Notes: generated by a model not told the origin, from the letters alone. Numbered from the stretch's first letter, positions 36,574-45,753 are shown. The stretch: 64,000 bases of DNA from Micromonospora chokoriensis (GCF_000718555.1 NZ_JOAN01000029.1:1-64000); one strand, 5' to 3'. Program-made: numbers and translations.

Positions 36574-37653
36574 ATGACCGTCACCCCGCTGCGCCGGGCG
36601 CTCGTCGTCCTCGCCGTCGCGTTCCTCGCGGTTGCGGCCGCGCCGACCCCGGCGGCGGCGGAACCAGACCCGAAGGCGTTGACCTGGACGGTCCAACCGG
36701 CCACCGCGAGTGGCCCGGACCAACGCCGGTGGATCAATGCCAGCCTCGACCCGGGGCAGGTCGTGACCGAGCACCTGGCGGTCCGGAACTTCAGCCGCAA
36801 TGCTGTCGCCTTCTCCCTGAAGGCAGCCGACGGCTACCTCACCGACAAGGGTCGCTTCAACATGCTGTCGTCCGACCGGCCCTCGGTCGACGGCGGCACC
36901 TGGATCGACGTGCAGGAGAAGGTCACCGTCGGCCCCAACGAGACGAGGGTGGTGCCGTTCACGATCACGGTGCCCAGGAACGCCACCCCGGGTGACCACC
37001 CGGCCGGCATCGCCGCGACCGTCACCAGTACCGGCGGCACGGTCAACGTCGAGAGCCGGGTCGGGTTCCGGGTCATGATGCGGGTCAACGGCGCCGCCCG
37101 AGCGGCCCTGGCCGTCCGCGGCCTCACCGCGACGTACTCGCCGTCGTGGAACCCCTTCGCCGGTGGCACGGTGCGGGTGCGCTACACCGTCGAGAACGAC
37201 GGCAACGTCTGGGTCAGTGGCACGAGCCACGTGGCGATGTCCGACCTTTTCGGCCGGACCAGCCACGACGCCACCAGCGCCGTTGAGGAGTTGCTCCCCG
37301 GCGGCACGCGGGAGGTGGCGGCCCGGGCCGACGGCGTCTGGGCCCTGGGCCGTCTCCGTACGACCGTCAGCACCTCGCCGACCCTGCTCGGTGAGGGCCA
37401 GTCCGGTGCCGACCTCCGACCGGCCTCCGCCACTGTCACCGCCTGGGTCGTACCGTGGGCTCAGCTCGCGCTGCTGTGTCTGCTCGCCGTGCTGCTCCTG
37501 GGCCTGCGGGCGGCGGCCCGCCACCGTCGGCGCCGGCTGGCCGGGCTGCTTGCTCGTGCCCGGCAGGAGGGCCGGCAGGAGGCTCAGGAGCCCGTGCTCG
37601 TCGGAGGTGCGCCCGCCGATGCCGAGCCCGACCCGGGCGACGCCCACCGGTAA
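36574..37653 (+). CDS. DUF916-like (WxL-interacting) membrane-anchored surface protein
   Basis: A 359-residue protein with a signal peptide (to about 28), two Ig-like beta domains and a C-terminal membrane helix (WAQLALLCLLAVLLLGL) followed by Arg-rich cytoplasmic residues. The first domain, with the NASLDPGQVVTEHLAVRNFS stretch, resembles DUF916, which in firmicutes tethers WxL proteins to peptidoglycan. The ATG at 36574 begins the signal peptide; the upstream in-frame reading is hairpin DNA. Together with the previous gene it probably forms a surface-display pair. Confidence 0.7.
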   Translation: MTVTPLRRALVVLAVAFLAVAAAPTPAAAEPDPKALTWTVQPATASGPDQRRWINASLDPGQVVTEHLAVRNFSRNAVAFSLKAADGYLTDKGRFNMLSSDRPSVDGGTWIDVQEKVTVGPNETRVVPFTITVPRNATPGDHPAGIAATVTSTGGTVNVESRVGFRVMMRVNGAARAALAVRGLTATYSPSWNPFAGGTVRVRYTVENDGNVWVSGTSHVAMSDLFGRTSHDATSAVEELLPGGTREVAARADGVWALGRLRTTVSTSPTLLGEGQSGADLRPASATVTAWVVPWAQLALLCLLAVLLLGLRAAARHRRRRLAGLLARARQEGRQEAQEPVLVGGAPADAEPDPGDAHR

Positions 37654-37712
37654 CCCGTCGGCGCGGGAGTGCGCGCTGCCGGATCGTGGCGAAGCGTCGC
37701 CCGGCCCCGGCC

Positions 37713-39026
37713 CTAGGGCTTGGCCCGGTCGAGCAGCCAGCCCAGGATGGTGCTGTCCTCGTAGGTTGGACCGAACGCCGCGTGGTAGTCCGGCAACGAG
37801 AACGCCGCGTCGGCGTACTCGGTGTAGCGCACGAGGTCGGCGACCTGCTCCGGCGTCTTACCCCGGGCGGCGTACGCCTGCCGTAGCGCGGCCGTGGAGT
37901 TGCGCGCGCCCGAGACGTTGAGCAAGTGGTCGTGCTCGCCGTGCGTGATCCACACCGGCACCTCGGCCGTGGCGATCGCGGTCGCCTGGGTGGCGTTGAC
38001 CGGGAAACCACCGGTCACCAACCCGCCGGCGAATAGGTCCGGACGCTTGGCGAACGCCTCCCAGAGCAGTTGGGAGCCGTACGACACGGTGGTCGCGTAC
38101 ACCCGGCGGGTGTCCACCGCGAACTGCTTGACGAACTGGTCGAGCAGCTTGACCAGCAGGTCCGCCTCGGCGGCGCCACCTACCCGCTGGTGCTGGGGTG
38201 CCAGGACGATGACGTCCTCGGAGCTGCCGGTCCACTGCGGCTGGAGCCACGCGGTCGCCGGGATGTCGGCGGCGAGTTGGACGCCGAGGTTGTCGCCGTC
38301 CCAGCCCATCCCGTGCCCAGGCAGGACGACCATGAGCGGATACGCCCGGCCGGGCTGGTAGTTCTTCGGCAGGTGGTAGTGGTAGGGCAGCACCATTCCG
38401 CCACTGAGGAACGAGCCGTAGCTGAACTCGTCGACGAGTTGGTTTACCGGCTTCTCGGTGACCGGCCGGGACTCGCGCGGGGTGGCCTTGGCGAGCACCG
38501 GCCCCTTGCCGGCTCCACGGCCGGGCTGGCCGTGCACGTCCTTGCGCTGCGCCACCCGGGTCGGCAGCTCGGGGTTGACCTTGACGGTGCAGAGGAAGGT
38601 CGGGCACTTGGAGACGATGACCGTCGAGCCGCCGGTGTCGGCGGGGTCGAGCTCGACGATGACGTACCTGCCCGGTGCCGATCGGTGGTCGGATCGGGTG
38701 CCTGGCACTGCGTTGGTGTAGGTGTGGGTGATGGTTCGGTCGGCGAGCTTCGGCAGATCCTCGATGGGGTTGAAGCGGAAGTTGTAGATGGTGTCGGTCA
38801 CCGAGAACGTGGCGGTGTCGAGGGTGCGGGGATTGACCGCCGCGGCGTACTCGATCGCCACCGCCGAGACCTTCTGGCCGTAGGTGTAGACGGTGGTGAT
38901 CGGGGTGATGCTGCGGATTCCGTTCGCGGTGCCGGGGCTGCCGCCCGCGCTGCCGTACGCCGTGCCGGAGGCGCCAGCCAGGACGAGGGTGGCAGCGAGC
39001 GGGATCAGTCCTTTGCGCAGTCTCAT
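37713..39026 (-). CDS. Secreted alpha/beta hydrolase (CE1/PHB-depolymerase-like esterase)
   Basis: A 437-residue exported esterase. Signal peptide to about 25, an Ig-like N-terminal domain (about 40-150), then an alpha/beta hydrolase. The nucleophile is the Ser of VSYGS, with Asp in GEHDHLL and His in DYHAAF; the usual Gly before the nucleophile pair is replaced. Such proteins are carbohydrate or prolyl-oligopeptidase-type esterases. A LacI operator lies 83-98 bases upstream and matches those of the importer at 26275, so it may work outside the cell on the same polymer. It converges with the DUF916-like gene. Confidence 0.8.
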   Translation of the reverse strand: MRLRKGLIPLAATLVLAGASGTAYGSAGGSPGTANGIRSITPITTVYTYGQKVSAVAIEYAAAVNPRTLDTATFSVTDTIYNFRFNPIEDLPKLADRTITHTYTNAVPGTRSDHRSAPGRYVIVELDPADTGGSTVIVSKCPTFLCTVKVNPELPTRVAQRKDVHGQPGRGAGKGPVLAKATPRESRPVTEKPVNQLVDEFSYGSFLSGGMVLPYHYHLPKNYQPGRAYPLMVVLPGHGMGWDGDNLGVQLAADIPATAWLQPQWTGSSEDVIVLAPQHQRVGGAAEADLLVKLLDQFVKQFAVDTRRVYATTVSYGSQLLWEAFAKRPDLFAGGLVTGGFPVNATQATAIATAEVPVWITHGEHDHLLNVSGARNSTAALRQAYAARGKTPEQVADLVRYTEYADAAFSLPDYHAAFGPTYEDSTILGWLLDRAKP

Positions 39027-39108
39027 GCGAGTCCTTCCTCGACGGTGGTGCGTTCAGCCAGCGATCCCGCCCGGGACGGAACGTGGGACGGGCCGGAGCG
39101 AGCCGGTC

Positions 39109-39124
39109 GCTAAACTGATTTAGC
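39109..39124. promoter_or_regulatory. LacI operator copy 3
   Basis: GCTAAA-CTGA-TTTAGC has perfect arms and lies upstream of the secreted esterase, 13 kb from the LacI gene. Confidence 0.8.
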
Positions 39125-39151
39125 AGAGCATCGATGGCGGACCCGGCCGTG

Positions 39152-39955
39152 TCAATACCGCCTGCGGGTTCGGCGGATGAGCGTCAGCAGGGCAGAGTGC
39201 GTCCGCTCGTCCGCGGCCGCGACGAGACCGTCCCCACCGGCGTGCAGCGGCTGACCGTCGAGCCCGGTGACCACGCAGCCGGCCGCCTGGCAGAGCGCGA
39301 TTCCCGCCGCGAAGTGGACGTCGTGCCGCAGGTGGTGGCGGTCCGTCACGTACGCGGCGCGGCGACCGGCAGCGACCCAGGCCACGGCCAGGGTGGTGGA
39401 GACCACGCGGGGGCGGAACTGTTCGATGAAGCTCTCGTCCGCGAGCAGGCGGGCGGCAAGGAACACGTTCTTGTTGGGGAATGGCGGGTCGAGATTGACG
39501 TCGACGAGCGTCGACTCGGCCGACGGGACGAGTCGCTCGTCCGTCCCCGCGCGCCGGACGTACGCGGCGATGCTGTCGGTCCAGAACACCTCGTCGGCGA
39601 ACGGGTCCGCCGAGGCCCCCACGACGACGTCCGGCCCGTTGCGCAGAGCGACGTTGACCGAGGCCAGCATGGTCCGGGCGGCAAAGTTCAACGTGCCGCA
39701 GAGCGGGTCGACCAGCCACGTGCGCTCGCTGTCGCCCGTACCCGTGTGCCCGCTCTCCTCGGCCACCACGGCGTCGTCCGGACGTGCCGCGCGTAGGACG
39801 TCGAGGATGGCCTGCTCGGCCTCGACGTCGGCGGCGGTGGCGAAGTCGCCGGCGGTCTTCATGATGCGCGTCAGTGCTGATCCGTACCGGGAGCGGACGA
39901 CTGCGGCTCCAGCTTGCGCCGCCTCGACGGCCAGCGCATGGTCTGTGATCGACAT
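39152..39955 (-). CDS. Inositol-monophosphatase-like protein with altered metal motif
   Basis: A 267-residue IMPase/CysQ-fold protein. First metal Glu is present (AEESG, 66-67). The motif that normally reads DP-x-D-G-T is DPLCGT: Asp83 is present but Cys86 (TGC codon) replaces the second metal-ligand Asp. The later motif is HDVHFAAG, with Asp212 but no Trp. Activity may be lost or changed, or it may use fewer metals. Its ATG overlaps the stop of a secreted Ig-repeat protein (TGATG on the minus strand), an odd pairing. Substrate could be a sugar or nucleotide phosphate if active. Confidence 0.8.
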   Translation of the reverse strand: MSITDHALAVEAAQAGAAVVRSRYGSALTRIMKTAGDFATAADVEAEQAILDVLRAARPDDAVVAEESGHTGTGDSERTWLVDPLCGTLNFAARTMLASVNVALRNGPDVVVGASADPFADEVFWTDSIAAYVRRAGTDERLVPSAESTLVDVNLDPPFPNKNVFLAARLLADESFIEQFRPRVVSTTLAVAWVAAGRRAAYVTDRHHLRHDVHFAAGIALCQAAGCVVTGLDGQPLHAGGDGLVAAADERTHSALLTLIRRTRRRY

Positions 39956-41385
39956 CAGCAGTCGCAGTCCGGCGGCACGATGTAGAAGTAGACGCTCCCG
40001 TTGCTCGCCTGGTACGTGGTGTTGCCACTCCAGGTGAATTCGTACTGGAACTGCGGGTAGGTGCTGGCGTCCACGGTCGGTGGCGAGTCGCGGTAGGAGA
40101 AGGTGCCGTCCTCGGCGGTGGTCACCCTCGGCAGGTCGACCGACGAGCCGTCCGGGCCGATCCGCCGCACGGTCAGCCGTAGCTTCGCGCCGATCGACTC
40201 CGCGTTGCCGTCGGTGACCCTGCCCTCGATGACCGCCTGCTGGCCGTTGAGGAGGGTGCGGTCGGGCGACGTGGCCTCGATGCCGGACGGCTGTTTCTGC
40301 ACGGTGCCGGTGATGGTGCTGGTAGTTCTGCGGTGGGTGGAGTTGCCGCCCCACGTCACGGTGTAGGTCACCTGACCGGTCCTGCTCACGGTGTCGTCGA
40401 AGCCGAAGCCGCAGGAGGCGTCGGTGGTGACGCTCGGCAGTTGCTGCTCGGCACCGCCGTTGATCCGCCGGCTCAGGTGGACCACGGTCGGGCCCACGCA
40501 GGAGCCGACGTCGTAGGTCACGGCACCGGTGACCCGGAACGCCAACCCGAGGTACGCCGGGTCCGCCACCTGCCCCGCGATGTGCGAATCCGGCGACGAC
40601 ACGGTGATCTCGTGGCTGGCGGACGACGCCGCGTACACCGAATCACCGTGCCAGCTGACGGTGTAGACGTGTCGGCCGCCCTGGGTGGGCGTGTCGAGGA
40701 CGGTGAAGGCCCCCCGGCTGTCGGTGGTGACGTTGGACAATTGCTGCACGGCACCGTCGAGGCGGTTGTTCCAGATGGTCCGGGTGACCGCCAGCGTCTG
40801 GGGCTGCGCGGGGGCCTCACCGTCGAGGCCCAGCGTGCCGGCGAGTGACAGTTGCCTGCCGTCCCTGCCGTTCGTCGGCCCGTCGAGGGTGAGCGTCGCG
40901 GCGCGGCCGGCGACCTGGACGGTCACTGAGGCGGTGCTGCCCTGGTAGTTCTCGGTCGGAAACCAGTAGGCGTCGTAGCGGAGGGGGCCGCTCAGCGGAG
41001 GAACGTCGGTGAGGGTGAAGGTGCCGTCGACCGCGGTGGTGGTGGTGAGCGTGGTCCAGGTTTCGTCCGGCACGACGCGGTTGACCGCCACCTCCTGCAC
41101 CCCCGGATCGGTGCCGTCTTCCAGGGTGAGCTGACCGGTGATGGTGATCGGGTCGAGGGCCGTCGCGGAGGCGGGTGCGGCCAGGGTGATGGCCGACGTG
41201 GGCAGCGTCGGGTCATCGACCGCCCCGGCCACCCCGACGGCAGCGGCTGGCCGGGCCTCGGTGGCGGTGGCCGGCCCGGCCACGCTGACCGCGCCGGCGG
41301 CGACCAGGGTCACTGCGGCGGTCGCCCCGGCAATCTGGCGCGGTAGTGCGGCGCGGACCCGTGCGGAAGCTGATCGGTACGACAT
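39955..41385 (-). CDS. Secreted Ig-like repeat protein
   Basis: A 476-residue exported protein: signal peptide (to about 42), then about four tandem Ig-like repeats of 90-100 residues. Repeats have recurring tails such as DGTFTLTDVPP, RGAFTVLDTP and DGTFSYRDSPP, and Y-x-V/F-x-W strands. The C-terminus is DCDC, with no anchor helix or LPXTG. No enzyme motif is seen. It is probably an extracellular adhesive or matrix protein. Its stop overlaps the start of the IMPase-like gene. Confidence 0.75.
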   Translation of the reverse strand: MSYRSASARVRAALPRQIAGATAAVTLVAAGAVSVAGPATATEARPAAAVGVAGAVDDPTLPTSAITLAAPASATALDPITITGQLTLEDGTDPGVQEVAVNRVVPDETWTTLTTTTAVDGTFTLTDVPPLSGPLRYDAYWFPTENYQGSTASVTVQVAGRAATLTLDGPTNGRDGRQLSLAGTLGLDGEAPAQPQTLAVTRTIWNNRLDGAVQQLSNVTTDSRGAFTVLDTPTQGGRHVYTVSWHGDSVYAASSASHEITVSSPDSHIAGQVADPAYLGLAFRVTGAVTYDVGSCVGPTVVHLSRRINGGAEQQLPSVTTDASCGFGFDDTVSRTGQVTYTVTWGGNSTHRRTTSTITGTVQKQPSGIEATSPDRTLLNGQQAVIEGRVTDGNAESIGAKLRLTVRRIGPDGSSVDLPRVTTAEDGTFSYRDSPPTVDASTYPQFQYEFTWSGNTTYQASNGSVYFYIVPPDCDC

Positions 41386-41562
41386 GGTCCCCCTGTCTGG
41401 AGCGACACGGCATCGCTCCGAGCGGGATGATGACCGGCCCCTCCGACAGGAATCGACCCCACTGCGCCGGCTGGCTCGACATCCTCACATGTCGATAAAT
41501 GCGACACCGTCATAGGCCCCGTCCGGATCCCTGCGGTGGCGGTATGGACGCAGTGGGGAGGG

Positions 41563-42009
41563 TCAGGAGACCGCGGCCCGCACCAGCTCGGTGATCTTCT
41601 TTTCCACTGCTGAGCTCCACTGCCGCAACGCGTACGCCACCGGCCAGAGGTCCCCGTCATCAAGGTTGGCCGCGTCCTGGAAGCCCAGGGTCGAGTACCG
41701 GTAGTTGAACTTGCCGGAGTCCTGGAAGAAGACGACGATCTTGCCGTCCTCGTTCGCGTAGGCGGGCATCCCGTACCAGGTCTTCGGCGTCAGAGCCGGG
41801 GCGGCGGCGGTCACCGTCACGTGCACGCGCTCGGCCAGCGCGCGGTCCTCCGGCTCCATCTGCGCGATCCGGTCGAGGACCGCTTGCAGCCCATCCGCCT
41901 TCTTGGCACCCTTCTTGCCCTCGGCGCGAAGCTCGTCGGCGCGCTCCTTCATCGCGGCCCGCTCCTGCGGGCTGAAGCCATCGGACCCGTTCGTGGTCTT
42001 CGCGGACAT
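41563..42009 (-). CDS. DUF1801 (YdhG-like) protein
   Basis: A 148-residue cytoplasmic protein with the TWYGMPAYANEDGKIVVFFQ segment typical of DUF1801/iron-chaperone-like proteins. A Lys/Glu-rich N-terminus precedes it. GAGGGAG lies upstream of the ATG. Biochemical role is not known. A CCAGGTG/CACCTGG inverted repeat (42031-42059) lies in its leader. It is the last of a same-strand set with the F420-type genes but is separated from them by 183 bases. Confidence 0.75.
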   Translation of the reverse strand: MSAKTTNGSDGFSPQERAAMKERADELRAEGKKGAKKADGLQAVLDRIAQMEPEDRALAERVHVTVTAAAPALTPKTWYGMPAYANEDGKIVVFFQDSGKFNYRYSTLGFQDAANLDDGDLWPVAYALRQWSSAVEKKITELVRAAVS

Positions 42010-42192
42010 TTTCGGGCTCCCTCTCGTCGTCCAGGTGCGGCGTGCAACCGTTCACCTGGGGAAAGGCTAGGCCGGACGGCGCTGGAAGGGCTTCTCGATT
42101 CCTGATCGGTTCGCAAGTCGGACAATAGGTGGCGGGCGAGACCGACCGGGCCTGCCCGGTGGCGCCAGTAAAGGGGGAGACGGCCAGGACCG

Positions 42193-42900
42193 TCAGCTGC
42201 CAGTCGTGCTCCGGGCGGCGGTGATGATCCGTCCCCGCTCCGACTCGCCGAAGCGGTCGAGCATGGCGCGCACCTCGTCGGCGCTCACGTTGGCGCCGAA
42301 CAACTCGCTGCCCGGTTCGAGGCGTACCCCCTCGGCCAGCGGCCCGGCGACGACCGGGTCGAAGCCGAGCGCGTCCACGAGGGCCGCGACCTCGGTGAGA
42401 TCGGCGCTGTCGTCGCCGGCGATCGCGATGGCCTTGCGGTCGGTCGTCCCCGCCGGTCGCGCCTCGTCCTCCAGATCGTGATAGCCCATGTGGTTGAACG
42501 CCTTGACCACGCGCGAGCCGGACAGGAACGCCTGGACGATCTCGCTCGACGAGGTACGCGGGTCGGTGAGGTCGGCGCGAATGCCGTCGATCTCCCACCA
42601 GTAGTTCATGGCGTCGACGACCAGCTTGCCGCGCAGCGCCTCGGCGGGAACGCTGCGGTACTTGCCCAGTGGTAGGGCGAGGATGACGATGTCGGCGTCG
42701 GCCGCCGCGTCGACCGCGGTGGTGGCCTGTGCCCCCGGGGCGAGGACCTCGACGGTGAGGGCGATCTTCGCCGGGTCGCCGGAGCCGGCGACCCGCACCC
42801 GGTAGCCGGCGGCGACGGCGAGCCGGGCGAGCACCGTGCCCACCTTGCCGGCCCCGAGGACACCGAGGGTCGCAGGCCGGCTGCGGTCGTTGACGTTCAT
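42193..42900 (-). CDS. NADPH:F420 reductase-like protein
   Basis: A 235-residue Rossmann protein with [15 protein letters not shown] at the start, as in F420-dependent NADP oxidoreductases (Fno). A DAMNYWWE segment and VKAFNHMG are family features. It would move hydride between NADPH and cofactor F420, which the adjacent LLM enzymes could then use. It follows the LLM gene by 28 bases on the same strand. A plain NADP-binding oxidoreductase using another partner is the alternative. Confidence 0.82.
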   Translation of the reverse strand: MNVNDRSRPATLGVLGAGKVGTVLARLAVAAGYRVRVAGSGDPAKIALTVEVLAPGAQATTAVDAAADADIVILALPLGKYRSVPAEALRGKLVVDAMNYWWEIDGIRADLTDPRTSSSEIVQAFLSGSRVVKAFNHMGYHDLEDEARPAGTTDRKAIAIAGDDSADLTEVAALVDALGFDPVVAGPLAEGVRLEPGSELFGANVSADEVRAMLDRFGESERGRIITAARSTTGS

Positions 42901-42928
42901 GTCGTCCCTTTCGATACTGACGGTCTGA

Positions 42929-43957
42929 TCAGGCCAGCAGGTCGCGGACCATGGGGATCACCTTCGAGCCGTACAGCTCCACGGCGCGCATGCGGGCGCT
43001 CACCGGTTGCGCTCCGGCCGAGTAGATGAGGTCGAACCGGCCGACGCCGAGGCTGCGGATCGCCCGGGCCATTCGGCGGGCCACGGTCTCCGGTGCGCCG
43101 ATGTAGAGCGAGCCGTTCTCCACCTCGGAGTCGAACTCCTGACGGCGGATCGGTGGCCAACCCCGCAGCGCGCCGATCCGGTTGCGCATGACGCGGTAGT
43201 GCGGCCAGTACACCTCCTTGGCCTCCTCGTCGGTGTCGGCGATGAAGCCCGGAGAGTGCATTCCCACCGGGTGCGCGGTCGTACCGAGTTGCTCGGCGGC
43301 CCGGCGATAGAGGTCCATGTAGGGTGCGAAGCGCTCGGGTGCGCCGCCAATGATGGCGAGCATGAGCGGGAGCCCGTACTTGGCGGTCCGCACGACCGAC
43401 TGCGGTGAGCCACCCACGCCGACCCAGGTGGAGAGGTGACCGGACTCGGTCTTCGGGAAGACATCGGCGTTTTCCAACGGGGCACGTAGGGTGCCGCTCC
43501 AGGTGACCGGCTTCTCGTCCAGCAACTGCGCGAACAGTTCGATCTTCTCCTCGAACAGCGTGTCGTAGTCGCGCAGGTCGTATCCGAAGAGCGGGAACGA
43601 CTCGGTGAACGAGCCGCGACCGAGGATGACCTCGGCCCGGCCGTGCGAGAGCGCGTCCACGGTGGCGAAGCGCTGGAACACCCGTACCGGGTCGTCCGAG
43701 CTCAGCACGGTCACGCCGGAGGCCAACCGGATCCGTGCGGTGCGGGTGGCGATTCCGGCCAGCACCGTCTCCGGCGTCGAGACCGAGTACTCCGGCCGGT
43801 GGTGCTCGCCCAGCGCGATGACATCGACCCCGAGCTGGTCGGCGAGCACCGCCTCGTCGACGACCTGCCGGATGGCCGCCGCGTGGGAGACGAGCTTGCC
43901 AGCGTCGTCCTCCGGTACGTCGCCGAACGTGTCCAGGCCGAACAGGAGATCAGACAT
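42929..43957 (-). CDS. LLM-class flavin/F420-dependent oxidoreductase 1
   Basis: A 342-residue luciferase-like TIM barrel. [21 protein letters not shown] and [15 protein letters not shown] are typical of the family. ATG 43957 overlaps the 3' end of the next LLM gene by 8 bases, so both are translated together. About half of its residues match the neighbour, which points to tandem duplication. With an F420-NADP reductase-like gene downstream, F420 use is likely, but FMN cannot be excluded. Substrate unknown. Confidence 0.85.
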   Translation of the reverse strand: MSDLLFGLDTFGDVPEDDAGKLVSHAAAIRQVVDEAVLADQLGVDVIALGEHHRPEYSVSTPETVLAGIATRTARIRLASGVTVLSSDDPVRVFQRFATVDALSHGRAEVILGRGSFTESFPLFGYDLRDYDTLFEEKIELFAQLLDEKPVTWSGTLRAPLENADVFPKTESGHLSTWVGVGGSPQSVVRTAKYGLPLMLAIIGGAPERFAPYMDLYRRAAEQLGTTAHPVGMHSPGFIADTDEEAKEVYWPHYRVMRNRIGALRGWPPIRRQEFDSEVENGSLYIGAPETVARRMARAIRSLGVGRFDLIYSAGAQPVSARMRAVELYGSKVIPMVRDLLA

Positions 43958-44999
43958 GGTGGGGCTCCTTCGCCAACAGCTCCCGGACCCGCGGCGCGAC
44001 CTCACTGCCCAGCAGTTCGATGGTGCGCGCGCGAGCCTCGCGGGGCAGGTGCATGATGTCGTACTTCAGGTCGAAGCGGCTCAGCCGCAGGTCGCGAGCG
44101 ACCGTGGCGATCTTGCGCGCCACCGTCTCGGGTGATCCGACGAAGAGCGCCCCGTGGTCGATTTCGGCCTCGTAGCGCGCGCGGTCCGGTTTGTAGAAGC
44201 CGCGTTCCGCGGCAAGGGCCGCCGCGACCGGCTGCCAGTATCGCCACCACGTCTCCACCGCCTCCTCGTCGGTGTCCGCGACAAGGCCGAGAGAGTGCTG
44301 CCCGATTGGCTGCGGGGTATGCCCGAACTGTTCGAGCGCCTTGGTGTAGAGCTCGACGTGGCCGGCGAAGCGCTGGGGACGCCCGCCGATGATCGCGAGC
44401 ATGAGCGGAAGTCCGTGCCGGGCGGCGCGGGTCACCGAACTCGGGCTCCCCCCGACGCCGATCCAGGTCGGGATCCCACCGGGCTGCATCCGGGGGTGCA
44501 GGCGCTGCCCGGTCAGAGGGCTTCGCACCGTGCCGGACCAGGTGACCGGTTCGTCCTGCTGAAGCCGCAGGAAGAGGTCCAGCTTCTCCTCGAACAACCG
44601 CTCGTAGTCGGCCAGGTCGTAACCGAACAGCGGGAACGACTCGGTCGCCGATGCGCGTCCGAGGACGATCTGCGCGCGGCCGTTGGAGACGGCGTCGAGG
44701 GTGGCGAACTCGTGGTAGAGCCGTACCGGGTCGTTGGTGCTGAGCACGGTGACCGAGGTGCCGAGGCGAATCCGCTCGGTCGCCGTCGCGGCCGCCGCCA
44801 GCAACACGGGCGTCGCCGAGTCGTTGTGACCCTCGCGGTAGTGCTCACCGACGCTGAACACGTCGATCCCGGCCGACTCGGCGAGCCGTGCCTCGTCCAC
44901 CAGTAGTCGTACGGTCTCGGCGTCGCTCAGGACCCGGTCGCCGTCGGTGGCCACCTCCCCGAACGAGTTGAGCCCCAGCTCGAAGTCTGCAGCTGCCAT
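43950..44999 (-). CDS. LLM-class flavin/F420-dependent oxidoreductase 2
   Basis: A 349-residue paralogue of the previous protein with the same landmarks (GEHYREGHNDSATPVLL, LGTSVTVLSTNDPVR, WIGVGGSPSSV). A strong GAGGAG run lies upstream of the ATG. First gene of the operon running to 42193, divergent from marR with two palindromic boxes between them, so MarR-type control by a small aromatic or oxidant is likely. Confidence 0.87.
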   Translation of the reverse strand: MAAADFELGLNSFGEVATDGDRVLSDAETVRLLVDEARLAESAGIDVFSVGEHYREGHNDSATPVLLAAAATATERIRLGTSVTVLSTNDPVRLYHEFATLDAVSNGRAQIVLGRASATESFPLFGYDLADYERLFEEKLDLFLRLQQDEPVTWSGTVRSPLTGQRLHPRMQPGGIPTWIGVGGSPSSVTRAARHGLPLMLAIIGGRPQRFAGHVELYTKALEQFGHTPQPIGQHSLGLVADTDEEAVETWWRYWQPVAAALAAERGFYKPDRARYEAEIDHGALFVGSPETVARKIATVARDLRLSRFDLKYDIMHLPREARARTIELLGSEVAPRVRELLAKEPHHV

Positions 45000-45049
45000 C
45001 GTCTCCTCCTCGGTGCGCTCATCCGGTGGCCGCAGAAGCGACCTACCAG

Positions 45050-45090
45050 TTGACATGTCAATGATGCTAACTTGGCGATTGACGCGTCAA
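45050..45090. promoter_or_regulatory. Paired MarR operators
   Basis: TTGACATGTCAA (45050-45061) and TTGACGCGTCAA (45079-45090) are both perfect 12-base palindromes, 29 bases apart centre to centre, in the 107-base marR/LLM divergent region. The spacing is near three helical turns, which suits two dimers on one face. Confidence 0.75.
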
Positions 45091-45106
45091 TTCCCGGGAG
45101 GATGAG

Positions 45107-45598
45107 ATGACGGAGGCCACACCCGATCGGCGGGGAGGGCGCCAACTCCCGACCGCCGACGAGCTACGCATCTGGCGGGACTTCATCGAGACCACGGCAG
45201 CGCTCGGCTCCCGGCTCGAGTCCCGCCTGCAGAGCGACTCCTCGCTCTCGACGGGGGACTACGCCGTGCTCCTCGCCCTCAGCGAGGCGCAGGGGCAGGC
45301 GATGCGGTCATCCGAGCTCGCGTCGCACATCGGGTGGGAGCGGAGCCGGCTCTCGCACCACCTCGGGCGGATGGAGCGGCGCGGCCTCATTCGCCGCCAG
45401 GAGTGCGCGACAGTTCCCCGTGGGGCGGAGGTGCTGCTCACCGCGGCCGGAGCCGAGGCGTTCAAGGGGGCCACCTTTCCGCACCTGCGCGCCATCCGAG
45501 AACTCTTCGTCGACGCCCTCACTCCGGATCAGGTCGTCGCGGCGGGCGAGATCGCCACGGCACTGAGCGCGCACCTCGACGCGCTGCGCGCGGAGTGA
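45107..45598 (+). CDS. MarR-family transcriptional regulator
   Basis: A 163-residue winged-helix regulator. The recognition part reads SSELASHIGWERSRLSHHLGRMERRGLIRRQE, followed by the wing. It is divergent from the LLM/F420 operon, with two TTGACNNGTCAA boxes between, so it most likely represses that operon and itself. GGGAGG is upstream of the ATG. Ligand unknown. Confidence 0.9.
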   Translation: MTEATPDRRGGRQLPTADELRIWRDFIETTAALGSRLESRLQSDSSLSTGDYAVLLALSEAQGQAMRSSELASHIGWERSRLSHHLGRMERRGLIRRQECATVPRGAEVLLTAAGAEAFKGATFPHLRAIRELFVDALTPDQVVAAGEIATALSAHLDALRAE

Positions 45599-45753
45599 AG
45601 CGCGGGGGCGCCCCGCCAATGTCGCATCTATAACGGGGAGTGCCCAGACGATTGCCGAGAGCTACATCCGGGTGGTCCAATCCTCCAGAAAGCCGCCACT
45701 CCGCCTGCCCGGCGAGGGATGGCGACGGCTGCGCCGCCCGGGAGGTATAGCCC

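Noticed and set aside
42120..42180. Terminator or riboswitch between the F420-NADP reductase-like and DUF1801 genes.
   Set aside because: No stem longer than a few base pairs or conserved riboswitch pattern could be supported by eye.
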